Under the pieces are notes generated by a model. That model saw only the letters and a list, made by a program, of their open reading frames with translations. It was not told the origin of the DNA and did not search any database. Shown piece after piece: positions 11,502 through 23,500 of a stretch of 64,000 nucleotides of DNA. The translations under genes and the position numbers were made by a program. The DNA lies in NCBI GenBank assembly GCA_943735955.1, contig OX030966.1, positions 4,077,476 to 4,141,475 on the forward strand, written 5' to 3'. The stretch's first letter is position 1. Every line of letters begins with the position of its first letter. This DNA is from Piscicola geometra. Lineage: Eukaryota; Annelida; Clitellata; Hirudinida; Piscicolidae.

Positions 11502-14500
11502 ATGAACGTTTTCAGTCATAAAAATATAAAGTATATTAGTGGTAATAATAAAAATGAAAAAGGCATTCATAATAATATTAACAATATAAATATTAAAAAC
11601 AAAAGCCCATTCTTTAAAACTTCTGCCATTGATAAAATAGGTGATGATGGTGGTAATGGCAACTTTAATAACCACACTCATCTCAACAACATCAACAATC
11701 AAAAAAATAAGCATCCGAATAAAAATCATGAGCACGATAAAGAAAATGAGATCAAAAATGAAAATACGAACAGGTATAATACTCATAATAGGTTATTTTG
11801 CAATAATCACAACTTCGAGACTTTTCCAGTTACTGATGGTGGCTACAGTACATTCAGAAGCACGATTACAACGCCAAGCAACACTAAATTTGTTTTCCCC
11901 AACAACAACAACAATAATAATCGTGCTTACAACCATCAAGACAAAAGCATTTTTAATAACAACATCACCAACATTCCGGTTAACAACAACTCGTTCTACA
12001 ACCGCAACACATCTTACGACAACATCAACAACACAAGAACAATCAACAACACAAAGACCAACAACAATAATTACAACAGTCACACACGCAACAACACCCT
12101 CCAAAACAATCCACTGTTGTACACACTCAACGATAGACAGCTTCCACACAACAGTATATTAAATAACGAACCGCCAGAAAGGGACGAACATATTTTTAAC
12201 ACCAGCGCCCCATTCTGGAAAAAAATGATCTTTCCTTATGAGTTTCAGTCCAAGGAGACTGGACGTCTATTCCACCTGTATTCTTTCTCCTTCTCCTTCA
12301 TGTGCCTCAAATGCCTCCTCATCCTCATGATCGTTCTCACTGTAGGTTCCTTGAGTGTGCGTGACTTGAATTGTCATTATAGTGTGTTTTTATTGTTTTT
12401 TTCTATGGGATTTCTTCAGTGTTTGGTTTTTTACAGTAAGTTATTTATTTATCTAAAACGGCATATTCCACTTGTTCACACACATACACTAACACACACA
12501 CAATCAGACACTCTTCCCCATACACACAGATACACTAACACATACACATACATACACTATCCCCCACAAACACACATACACTAACACACACACATACATA
12601 CACCCTCTTCCCTCACATACAGATCTCACTGTCAATCGTCAACTTCGTGTTCTTGACCCGCTTGAGTCTCGAGAACGTCTCCAACACCTCTCTCTGCTTC
12701 TCCTTCATCGTAATCCTCGTCTGCATGCACACACGCTTCATGAACGAACGTCTCTTAGGCATCGTCAGCATCCTCATCGTCCTCCTCATCCTCATCTTCT
12801 CTTCAGTCTCCTTCGCCATTGACGAACGCACCCCCATCTCACCCCCTCTCGACCTTCAGAGCATCAACTACAAACGATCAATTTCCATTAACAGAATCTT
12901 CTTTTCCCGTTCTGAAGCGGTGTGGAGAATTTCCCACGCCTCCATCCTTCTCTACTGTTTTCTACCTTTCCGTTTTGCACTTCCTTTTTTCTTGGGTTTG
13001 TTTCTCGCTCTTTCTCACTCCCTCCTCTGCATCTTCATCCCCATCCACGATCCAGAACTCTCGTCACTGCTTCCTAAACAGGTATAATTTAAGCTTTGTT
13101 AGACTGTCTAATCGTTTAGCTAGCAAAGCTTTGAATAAAAATAATGATATTAGAATTATTTATGATATTTTTATGATAAGTAGTATTAGAAAAAATAATA
13201 ATAGTAATCCTCATCGTCATCATAATCGTCGTCCTGTTATCTTCTCCATGACGGAGTTAATCTTTTACAGATTCTGGTGTTTTTTTTACTCAATTAATTC
13301 CTTGACTTCTCTCCGTGTGGTTCTGGGTAGTTTCATATTCCTTTTTGTTCTAAGGTTCATGGTCGTTGTGTTGAAGGCGATTCACAGCTTTTATTGATAC
13401 ACTCCAGGTCTCAGATGCGTTAAACTTTTTATTTCTAGCGTATGTAGTTTACAGAAAACTCTTAATTGAAAATTGATAAAAACTGGAAAAAATTAATAAA
13501 AAAACTTTTTTGAAAGGCTGAAGCTGTTAGTAGAATTTACTTCACACAAATCCGAAGCAGGTGGTGAGCGGAAACTCACCTTTCCTGCAACAACTTGTAG
13601 TTTTTAGTGGTATTTCTTCAATCTAATATGTTTTGACATTAATTACATTTGAAACTGGATTTTGAGCACATTTTGAAAACCATTATAGAGAATCCACTAC
13701 ATGAAATGGAATTTTTGCCGCTTTTTTGAGACTTTCTTATGAAAAAACGTCTTAATTCTCTTCTATTCCAGTTTTCAATATAAAATCATTGATGATGATA
13801 ATAATAATTATTATTATTTTATTATTTAGTATTCTTATTTTTATTAGCATTCTTATTATTATGTCTTACAATTACTTATTCACATTTAACACTAATCTCT
13901 GTGTTATCTTCCTTCAGGCCAGCCCATTCACCATCCTGACTCATCCCTGCATCCTTTTTCTTTTTCCATCCATCTATCAATTCTTCACTTCATCCATCCA
14001 TTCATCCATCTATCAATTTTTCACTCCACCCATCCATTCATCTTTTTCTTCCTCCATCGAACTCATCTTTTCTTTTCACACATCTATCTTATACCTTTCA
14101 TCAATATTTTTATTATTTTTATTTTTTTATGTTTTTGATCTTAGCCATTAGGCCGAGAAGCGATTTTTATTTTTTTATGTTTTTGGGGAAATTATTTTGT
14201 ATATATTCAATATTCTCGAACCCCCATCATCAAAATTATTTTTCTCTTTTTCATACCCCCTCCCCAAACATACACACATACAAAAACACACACACAAACA
14301 CACACACCTACGAAAACACACACACACACAAACACACACATCTACGAAAACACACCTCGAAAACACGCATATTACTCACAGCACCAGATAAACACAGATG
14401 TAATTCGAATAATACATTAATTAGGTATACATGTATGTACAATGTACATTTAAGATTCATGTGTTTTCCTAGCATCAGTTTATCATAAGCTCAACCAACC

Positions 14501-17500
14501 ACCATCGAAATTACTCAGAAACATCGCATATTTTTTTTAAACTCGTAGTAAACCACTAATCTATTTATAATCTTCTCTGACTCCCTCATTCATAACAAAC
14601 CAACCATCCTCCATACCCTTCATACCAGCCATGATAAACCAATCAACCACCCACCCCCTTCATTCCACCCACAGGTGATGGGTAACCTACTAATTTACGC
14701 CACAGTGAACACCGTATGCATCTTCGTATACCGCTGGCGCGAAAGACAGGTCAAGACCCTCTTTCATTGCATTCGTCGGAGTTCACTTGTTCAGATGGCT
14801 TTGTTGGATGAAAGTGGCAGAATGGTGATTGGTTTGGTGTGTTGGGAGAGGTGTGAAAAGAAATGTTCGGTTTAGTGGAATGGTTGCTTTAAGGGGTTTT
14901 TTCAAAAGTCTGGTTGAAATGACCCGCTTTGAGCTATGAATAAATTATTTGTTTAGGGGTAGTGGAAAAGATTGGTGTGTTCTTTGTTTAAAGAGAGGGT
15001 CAAATTGCTCGTGGGGAAACAAGTTGTTTTGTTGAATTTTGGTGAATTAAGAAAGAAAGTAAAAATAAACATCTAGTGGAAGGGGAGGAATAAAAACACG
15101 AAAGGATTTTAATGTTCGATACATCATGGGCCAACATCCTGGGAGTCCTACAGGCGAAAAGTGGCAGTGATTTATTATCTATTCAGGGCCTTAATAATTT
15201 AAAGTTTAAATTTTAAACCGCTTCCACTTGTGAATAGAATTCGTATATGATTTTTAAGATATTTAAAAAAAAGATTTTGTTAACAATTATTTTAATAATT
15301 ATACTAATTGCAAATGATTTTTTCCCATTTTACTACTTTTATTTTTAATAATTATGATAAAAATATTGTTTTGTTTTTTTGTTATGCAAATATTTTTGAA
15401 CTTAGAAAGTGGGTCAGTTGTTAGTGTACTTTGATTTCAGTTTCAAAGAAAATCCGACTTACTGATAAGCTGCGTATTGAAAATATAAATAAAAAAACAA
15501 ATAAAAATACTTGAAACCAAAACTAAATGGTTTTTCTTCATAATTTTTAAAGGTAAAACGTTATGCACTCAAAAAACTTATTAAAGTATAAAAAATAACT
15601 TAACGAATATTTTTGAATTCTTGATTATTTGACGCCGCATTTGCAGTGCCGAAATTTTCATATGTTTTTAAAAGAATGATGCACTCTCCTAAAACGCCTC
15701 TATCTGATGAATCGCTGTAAATGCCGATGAGTTATGAGCAATGACGTTTGAGTCTCAAGATCAAAAGACTCTGGAGAGAAAATATCACATGTTTTTCTTA
15801 TCTTTTTACGTTTGATTATCATAGGAATCTCTTTCCTTGCTAAATAATCATAATTAGTACCAGTTCTAACACCACCATCGTTTTATTATTTTGCTCATTA
15901 TCATCGACATATCGTTAACACTAGCATAGCTTCATTTTCTCAACTAAAATCTTCTTTATCAGAATCAACACAATCATTATCATCCTCATCATTGACAAAG
16001 CTTTAGCTTTAGCAAAGCATAACACTGTTTTTCACTTTGTAATACCATCCTCTCATGCATTTCCTACTGAAACTTTGTTTGGTCAGAATCATCAGCATCA
16101 CTTTCATCATCATCATCAGAATTTGATGTTTATTTTTTGACTTATTTTTAACTTAACACATAATTATTCTAAAAAATAAAAATAAATTAATCAGTTCAGC
16201 TTTTTGTCTTTCAATTTCCTTTCCATAATCAACTACTAATTAAATAATAATAAAAAATAATCAAATTCAAAAACCTAACACAAATACAGGATAAGTTGCT
16301 GGGCTATCTGGTACCAAGACTGGTTGCCCTGGAAATGAAAACTGACTTGCTGATGGGGCAGCACCTCCACAAGGTGCACGCGCAACACTATGATGACGTC
16401 AGGTGGGTGGGGAGGAAAGAAGATGGGAGAGATGGTTTGGTGTAATGTGGAAACGAGATTTTTCAAAAATTTCACAAAGCCACCGAATACCATCACATCA
16501 AAGTGTGGTTCCACGACTACTAACCACCACACAGCATCATCTACGGAGACCTCTCTGGCCTGAGCCACATCTATAACCACTGCTCCTCGCTCGAATTCAT
16601 ACGTTTCTTGAACGAAGTCTTTGGCAGATTTGACCAACTGGCCTTGGTAATTTAATGCATTTTTCGTTTATTGACGTAGCGTCCTATTTTGTTTTTCAAT
16701 AAGTTTTTATGATACATTAATTAATGGCTTGATTTGTAGATCACCAAATTAAAGTTAATCAAAGGCATGTTTAATTATTTGATTAAGTATAGAATAGAAT
16801 ACAAAAAATTATGATTTATTCTATTTCAAATACTCCTACTAGATTGTTAAAATAACTTATATTAATAATTTTATTTATTTAGTTTTGGAATTTATCGAAC
16901 AACTTTTTAATACCAAGCTCCAAACGCAAGCTTGATCAATTCTTCAACACACGACTATTCATCATTCGAATTATTATTAAAAACATCTTTTCGCCATCAT
17001 CACTTAATCGACTCATGTTTCACGTTATTTTTTACTCTCATACATCAAATGGCTGATATTACATTCCATGAAAAAACGTAAAAGAAAGTGCAACGAGGCG
17101 TTGTTGATGTTTTGAGAGAGAAGACTAGATTAATATTTTACTAAAATTTCCGATTTTTATTTTCAAACATCAATTTGAGCTTCCGAGATTTCATTTGAAC
17201 TCATTATCTATTTCACCAAAGGCACAGAAAATCCACTATTTAAATTACCACCCTCTTGCACTACTACCTCTTGTACGCCAACTCTTCACAACTTCAATAT
17301 TATTTCTTAAATTTTTTTTCTCAATTATTCGTTATTTATCGTTTATTTTCAATTTGTACAACCTTCCACTTATGCACCAATACTCTCTCACTCCCATATT
17401 TCCACCATACAATCACATTTTCATTCACGCACCAAAAAATCATAAAAACACTTTCAACCACCAACTCAAACACCATTAACACTATTTCACGAGCCAACCA

Positions 17501-20500
17501 ACCAACATCTCCACAGGAAAACCACTGCACACGCATCCAACTACAAGGCGACAGATACTTCTGCGTCGCAGGCATGGGCCAACAGAAGCACAAACACGCC
17601 AAAAATGCCGTTGAAATGGCCCTGGATATGCTGGATTTCGTGAGGTTGGGAAGGGTTTGGAATGATTGGAAAGAATCTCTCTGGTGTCATTGAAATAAGG
17701 CTTGTTGAAGGAATGGTTGATTTTGGAAAATTGAGTTTATTTAAAAGTTATAAATATTTTTTTGAATCAGAAAACCTCTGTGGTATTTGCTGGATTTCAA
17801 AAACCTTGTTTTAAATTGATTTTCATGGTTTTCTTCCATCTATTCAGTTTTCTAGCCACTCTCACTGGCGTCTCTTTGAGAATGAGGGTCGCGGTGCATA
17901 CAGGCGCTGTGGTGGCAGGCGTGGTAGGCGTGGTCAGGTGGGGTTATGACGTTTGTGGGAGAAATGTTTTCATGACGTCACTACTAGAACGTTCTGGAAA
18001 GCCTGGGTGTGTTTTAATTGATTTTGTGTAGGGTGATGAGTGGTTTAAGATTTTTTAGTTTTGGGACAACCACCTATTTTTATTTATCGTCAAATCAGAC
18101 TCATCGAATGAAAGCCCGGATTAAGTAATTTTTAAATACACGCTTCGGATACTAATAATGACTCACTAACCCTCGCATTAAAAACCACAATTTATCTACA
18201 AACCAACTTCGATAAATTTTTCACCCACCCACCTATTTATTCTCAACCCACCAATCCGCTCGTTCATAAAATCATCTTTCATTTTCTCTCTAACACATCA
18301 ACCAACTAATCACTCATCCACCACTCTACCCCCCCCCCCCCCCTCCACTTTCCTGTCCACCTTCATTTCCAGTAGAGTGCTGATAACATGTAAGACTCTA
18401 GAACGCCTGGATGGGGAGTTTCCCGTGGGGTTGAACGAAGGAAAGTCTGTCGTGCCGTTTGAGACGTACTACATTGTAAATGAACATTCGAGGAAGGTGA
18501 GGGAAGAGGTAGAGTGGGGGAATGGTTGTAGATATGAGAAGATTGGGTCTAGAGATGGATGGAAAGAGTTTGTGAAAACATGTGAATACACAATTACTCC
18601 ATCACTACAACTACACCACACAGAACTATTATTTCACCACTACAACTGCACCACTACAACTACACCACTACAACTACACCACTACAACTACACCACTACA
18701 ACTACAACACTACAACTACACCACTACAACTACACCACCACAACTACACCATTACAACTACACCACTACAACTACACCACTACAACTAGACCACTACAAC
18801 TACACCATAACAACTACACCACTACAACTACACCACTACAACTACACCATAACAACTACACCACTACAACTAAAACTATACCACACAGCACTATTTTCTG
18901 CCAAAGAGCACTAGCTATAACTGCCACCACGTGAGGTCTCTACCTGCCATTATCGCTTCAGTCAAGTTCAATGTTGAGCAGCCATTTTCCAGTCTTCCCA
19001 AAGCCATTGATCTGCCAGCGATTCTATCGGTGAGATGGGGGTTGTTTCATGAAGATGAAATGGGATGAGATGGATGTAGGATTGTCAAAATAAAATTTAA
19101 AAAAAAGGGTGAATTAGGAAAATTTGATAGAGAAAATATAATTTTGTTATGGGAGAGTAACAATGAAATGAGATTTGAAAAGGATACTAGGATGGAAGGG
19201 ATGGTGTTAGTGAACAGAACAATGTTATAGTGTAAAAGGTGAATGGGTTAGGTTAAGTGAACGCTTTGGTTGAAAAGCTTTTGATGGAAAGTGTGACTTG
19301 AACAATTTTTTCACAGATTCATTCATTCGAAGGAATTTTGAACACTTATAAAAGGTATCTATATTGATATTTATTTGTAATATTACAATTTATATTTTTG
19401 TCTGTTATCCATTTATTTCTTATCCCAAATTAATCTAAATCTTTTTGAAACTATATTTTTCTCACAATCCATAATCCTGATCACCCCGAACCCTTCATCC
19501 TCTTATCAATCATTCTTTCAACCATTCAAGCCTTCATCTCAAAAGTCCAACTCATCCTCACTCCATAGAGGCAACACCACATCGGCTTTATGGGAGAGAC
19601 ACTACAGACACCTGGTACGGTCGATGAAGGAAGCTTGTCTGGAACAACCAACTAGAAATGATGTTCACTTCTTGAGTCTTGCCTTTAAAGATCCATCTAT
19701 GGAAAAAGAGGTAGTTGACGGTTGAGTGGAAGGAGAGTAGGGATTATGTGGTTTGTGATGATTTAGGAGTTTTAGTCGATAATTTTTCATAAATTTATTA
19801 AAAACATTTTTATAAAAAGCGTCCATTATTGCCATTCGAACAGTTCAATCGGTCAGAAGACAAATTCTTTGCTTCCAAACTCGTCTTGTCCCTCATCATT
19901 CTCGTCTTTTCAATGCTTCTGCACACGTTCCTTCTCGCTAGGTTGGCAACTTATCAATCTAGATTGTAGAACTAATTCACACAATGAAGCTTTAATAATT
20001 TAAATTTATAATGTTTATTTATTTTCAATATTGTAAAGTTATTTGTGAGTGGATTTTATTTTTAAGAAAGGCGTATTGATGTACTCTAGCAACAGTCATA
20101 AAACGAAAACCTGCTTTAAATTTTATATTTCCTCATCTTTATTTAATAACTTGTCATGATCAACTCCCCCAACAGATCTCTCTTCCTGCTCCTCTTTTTC
20201 CTTCTCAACTTCTCCTTCTTGTGCATCTCACTCATGCTCATTCTGGCTTACAAAATCAAGGTTTTACATCGTCTACTTCCCTTTACCCAAAACCCATCAC
20301 CATCTCCACATCATTTCTCAATTTTATTTATTTCCCATTCACATCTTCCATCCTCAATAGTTCCACCACTTTTCATCTCCCTGATACTCTTGCAGTGCTT
20401 TAACTGTGACATATTGAAGTCGGTGATTCTCCAGAGGGTCAGCATTGTCGTCAGCATTCTTCTTCATCTCACCATGGCCGTTTCCAACACAGTATGTTTC

Positions 20501-23500
20501 TATGCAACCTTTTTGTCGTTAATTCAGCGATTTGTTGGTCATCCATTCATTTATAAATATTACTGTTCATTTATTTATAAAATCATTCATACATATTAAT
20601 TATTTAAAAAAAGTTAGTCAGCATGTTTTAAATCATCACTACCACCACTCCCACAGTTCTGTTGCAGAGGCAGTGTCTTTTTCTCCACAAAATCCAGCGA
20701 CTTTTTTCTCAACACAGCAGCATCATCCCAGTTTTCCTCCCCAACATCATCCCATCCATCATCAACCCTCATCAATCTAATCTCCTTCTACCAGCCATCC
20801 CACCTCGACTGCTACCTTCCGCAGTACATCTACCTCAACTCCCTACCATGCCTTCTAGTCTGTTTCATTTTCACCCGTCTACCTTCGTCTATTAAGTTGT
20901 CACTCTGGGTTCTTGTTTGCTTGCTTTACGTCATCGTCATCGAAGTTACCAACAAAGCCTTTTTCATCAATCACGATCCGTCTATCGGGTAGGTGCTGAT
21001 AGAAGTAGTTATATATGAATAAGGGTAGGAATTATAATGTAAATAAAGGGTGAAAAATAAAAAAAATCAAAAGTATCATGATCCGTATATTGGGTGGGTT
21101 CTGATCGTAGCATAATGGGAGTGATCATTTTAATTATTAAAATATTTTAAAATAAATAGCAAAAATGTTTGTTTTAAATGTGCTTGATATAGAGAAACAA
21201 AAAACCACACAACGACGACAAATTCAACGCAACCAGCAACGATTTACCGAGTGACGGTCCTGGCATCCTGATGCTGCTACACGTCGTCAGTGCTCTCTAT
21301 TTGTGCAGTAGGCACCTCGATTGGATATCCAGACTCAAGTTCATATGGCAAGAAAAAGTTCGTGGGTGGAGAAGAGTAAGTAGTGGGTGGGTGAAAGGTG
21401 GTGAAGAGTAGAGTAGAGTGGAAAAATTTGTGAAAAAAGATGGTTTAGAGGGTGGTTTGGAGGATTGGTAGAAGTGTCGGGTAGGTAGCGTGGTGGAAAT
21501 TTGGTTTCGCCAGTTGAAATAAAGTGTTTAAAAAATTTCTAAAAGATGTTTGTGATAGAGTGGACAAAAGTGAGTGAAATGGATAACATTTAACACATTA
21601 AATGTATTAAAAGTCTAAGAATACACTGAAATAGTCTTAATATTTATAGCTCAAATAATCAATACTTACCAACCCAGAAAACTTCAATCTATAAGTCTCC
21701 TTCCTCTTCCACGCAGGTGAAACAGAACAGACATGACTTGGTACAGACTTGTCAGAGCAATCAATACCTTTTAACCACAGTCCTTCCTTCCCACTTGGTT
21801 CCTCGCTTCACTAACACTACAGATAAAGAGATAACGGTGCATAATTTTATTTTTTTTAAGGTTTTTTTCCAAATTTAGCTTTTTTTTCTTTTTTTATTCA
21901 TTTGCAGAATATTTTCAATATACTCATCTCTGTCATCTATAATTTTTTTTATTCTTATTGTTATCGTTATTTATTGTTTTTGTTATTGTTTTCTCAGTCT
22001 TCAACACCCCAGTTTCATTAATTTTTTAGTTACTATCAGACCACCTCAGCAACACAATCTCATATCTTCATACTTTCGGCTCACCAGTACATTTCAATAC
22101 GCACTCACCAGCCACTCAAACCCATTTCATCGATTCACTACTCACTCACTCACTTCTCCCACATATTGTTTTTTCCATCTTCGACCCATCTTTTCAACCC
22201 CACTCACTAACTTTCCACACATCTTTTTGCATCTTCAACACATCTTCTTAACTCCACTCACTTACTCCCTCTACCCCCCTACTACAACGAAAGATCTCTA
22301 CTCACTAACTCTCGACCCACCCTTCCCATCCTCTCAACCATTAAGGACCTCTACTCCCAAGAATTCGATCTTGTTGCAGTCGCCAGCATCACAGCTTGGC
22401 AGAATGAGCTTGCTGGAGAAGGAGAAGGAGGAGCAGAGAGTCAATACGTGGATGATGTCAGAGCCATCCATGACGTCATTACTTCGTTTGACAAGGTGCC
22501 TGCTGGTGATGATGATGATGTTAGGTGTTTTTTGTGGTTTTTAATCGTTGGAATTGATTGGAAATGGAATATAAAAAAATAGTTATTTAAAAATTAATTT
22601 TGAATGTTTAATTTTTTTCCAATGTAAAAAGAAAAATATATTGCTTAATAAATATAAAGCTTCAATATTTTATCCTGAATAATCAAATAACTAAAGTATA
22701 AAAGTTAATTAAACTTGCCTCTAAGGTGCTGGCGAGTGCCAAGCACACAGCTGCGTTGAAGATCAAGTCTACCGGAGCGTCCTATGTCTTCGCCCTGGGT
22801 CTCAAGCCCAACTACAAAATACATGTGTGTGCCTGTTGTTGTTGTGTTTGTTGTTGTTGTTGTTGTTTGAGGAATCTAGTATGTAAGTTATGTTATATTG
22901 GGAGCTATGTGATGGTGTTGATGTCCATTCGAGGAAATAACTCTCTCCAAACAAAAATAAATTTTTCTCACTCTTCATTCTATTATTTTCTACTTTTACT
23001 ACTCTCTCACACTTTTTCCCTCCTCATGCATCCTCCACAGAATAGTCTAGAAAGTCAGCAGTCGAGTCTGAGTGCTCTGGTGGAGGCGCTGATGGAGATG
23101 AGGGCAGTGGCCAGGAGGGTGGGCAGAGGAAGGGGAGACAAGAAGACCTTCAGTTTCACAGCTGGTTCGTGCTAGTTGTTGTAAGTTAATTCGGTTAAAG
23201 AACGAGTTTGTGAGCAATTCTAACTTGGATTTTTTTTATAATCTTCTACTCTCTCTCTTTACTTCATTGCGTACTTTAAAAATGTTTTATTTAAACACCC
23301 ATGCTAGAATAGGTTTTACGATAATACTTCTAACAATTCCAACAAAAATAATAATAATGAACTCTTCATAAAAAAGGAGTTGACATGGGACGGGTGGTAG
23401 CAGGGATTGTTGGGGGACCACGACCTCATTTTGACATCTGGGGGCACTGCGTCAATGCCGCTTGTAAGCTGGATGCCACCTGTATACCTGGCTTCATACA

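Noticed and set aside
12375..12440. Donor GTAAGT at 12436 as the end of cyclase exon 1
   Set aside because: It leaves phase 1, which does not fit the next exon (phase 0 at 12623). The GTAGGT donor at 12342 gives phase 0 and an unbroken first membrane helix.
12613..12837. Minus-strand Met/Arg-rich frame opposite the cyclase membrane exon
   Set aside because: Antisense shadow of exon 12623-13081, which has clear membrane helices and correct splice phases.
18377..18934. 185-aa Thr-rich frame
   Set aside because: Its first 40 residues are the real cyclase exon (18373-18496); the rest reads through the donor into an intronic minisatellite.
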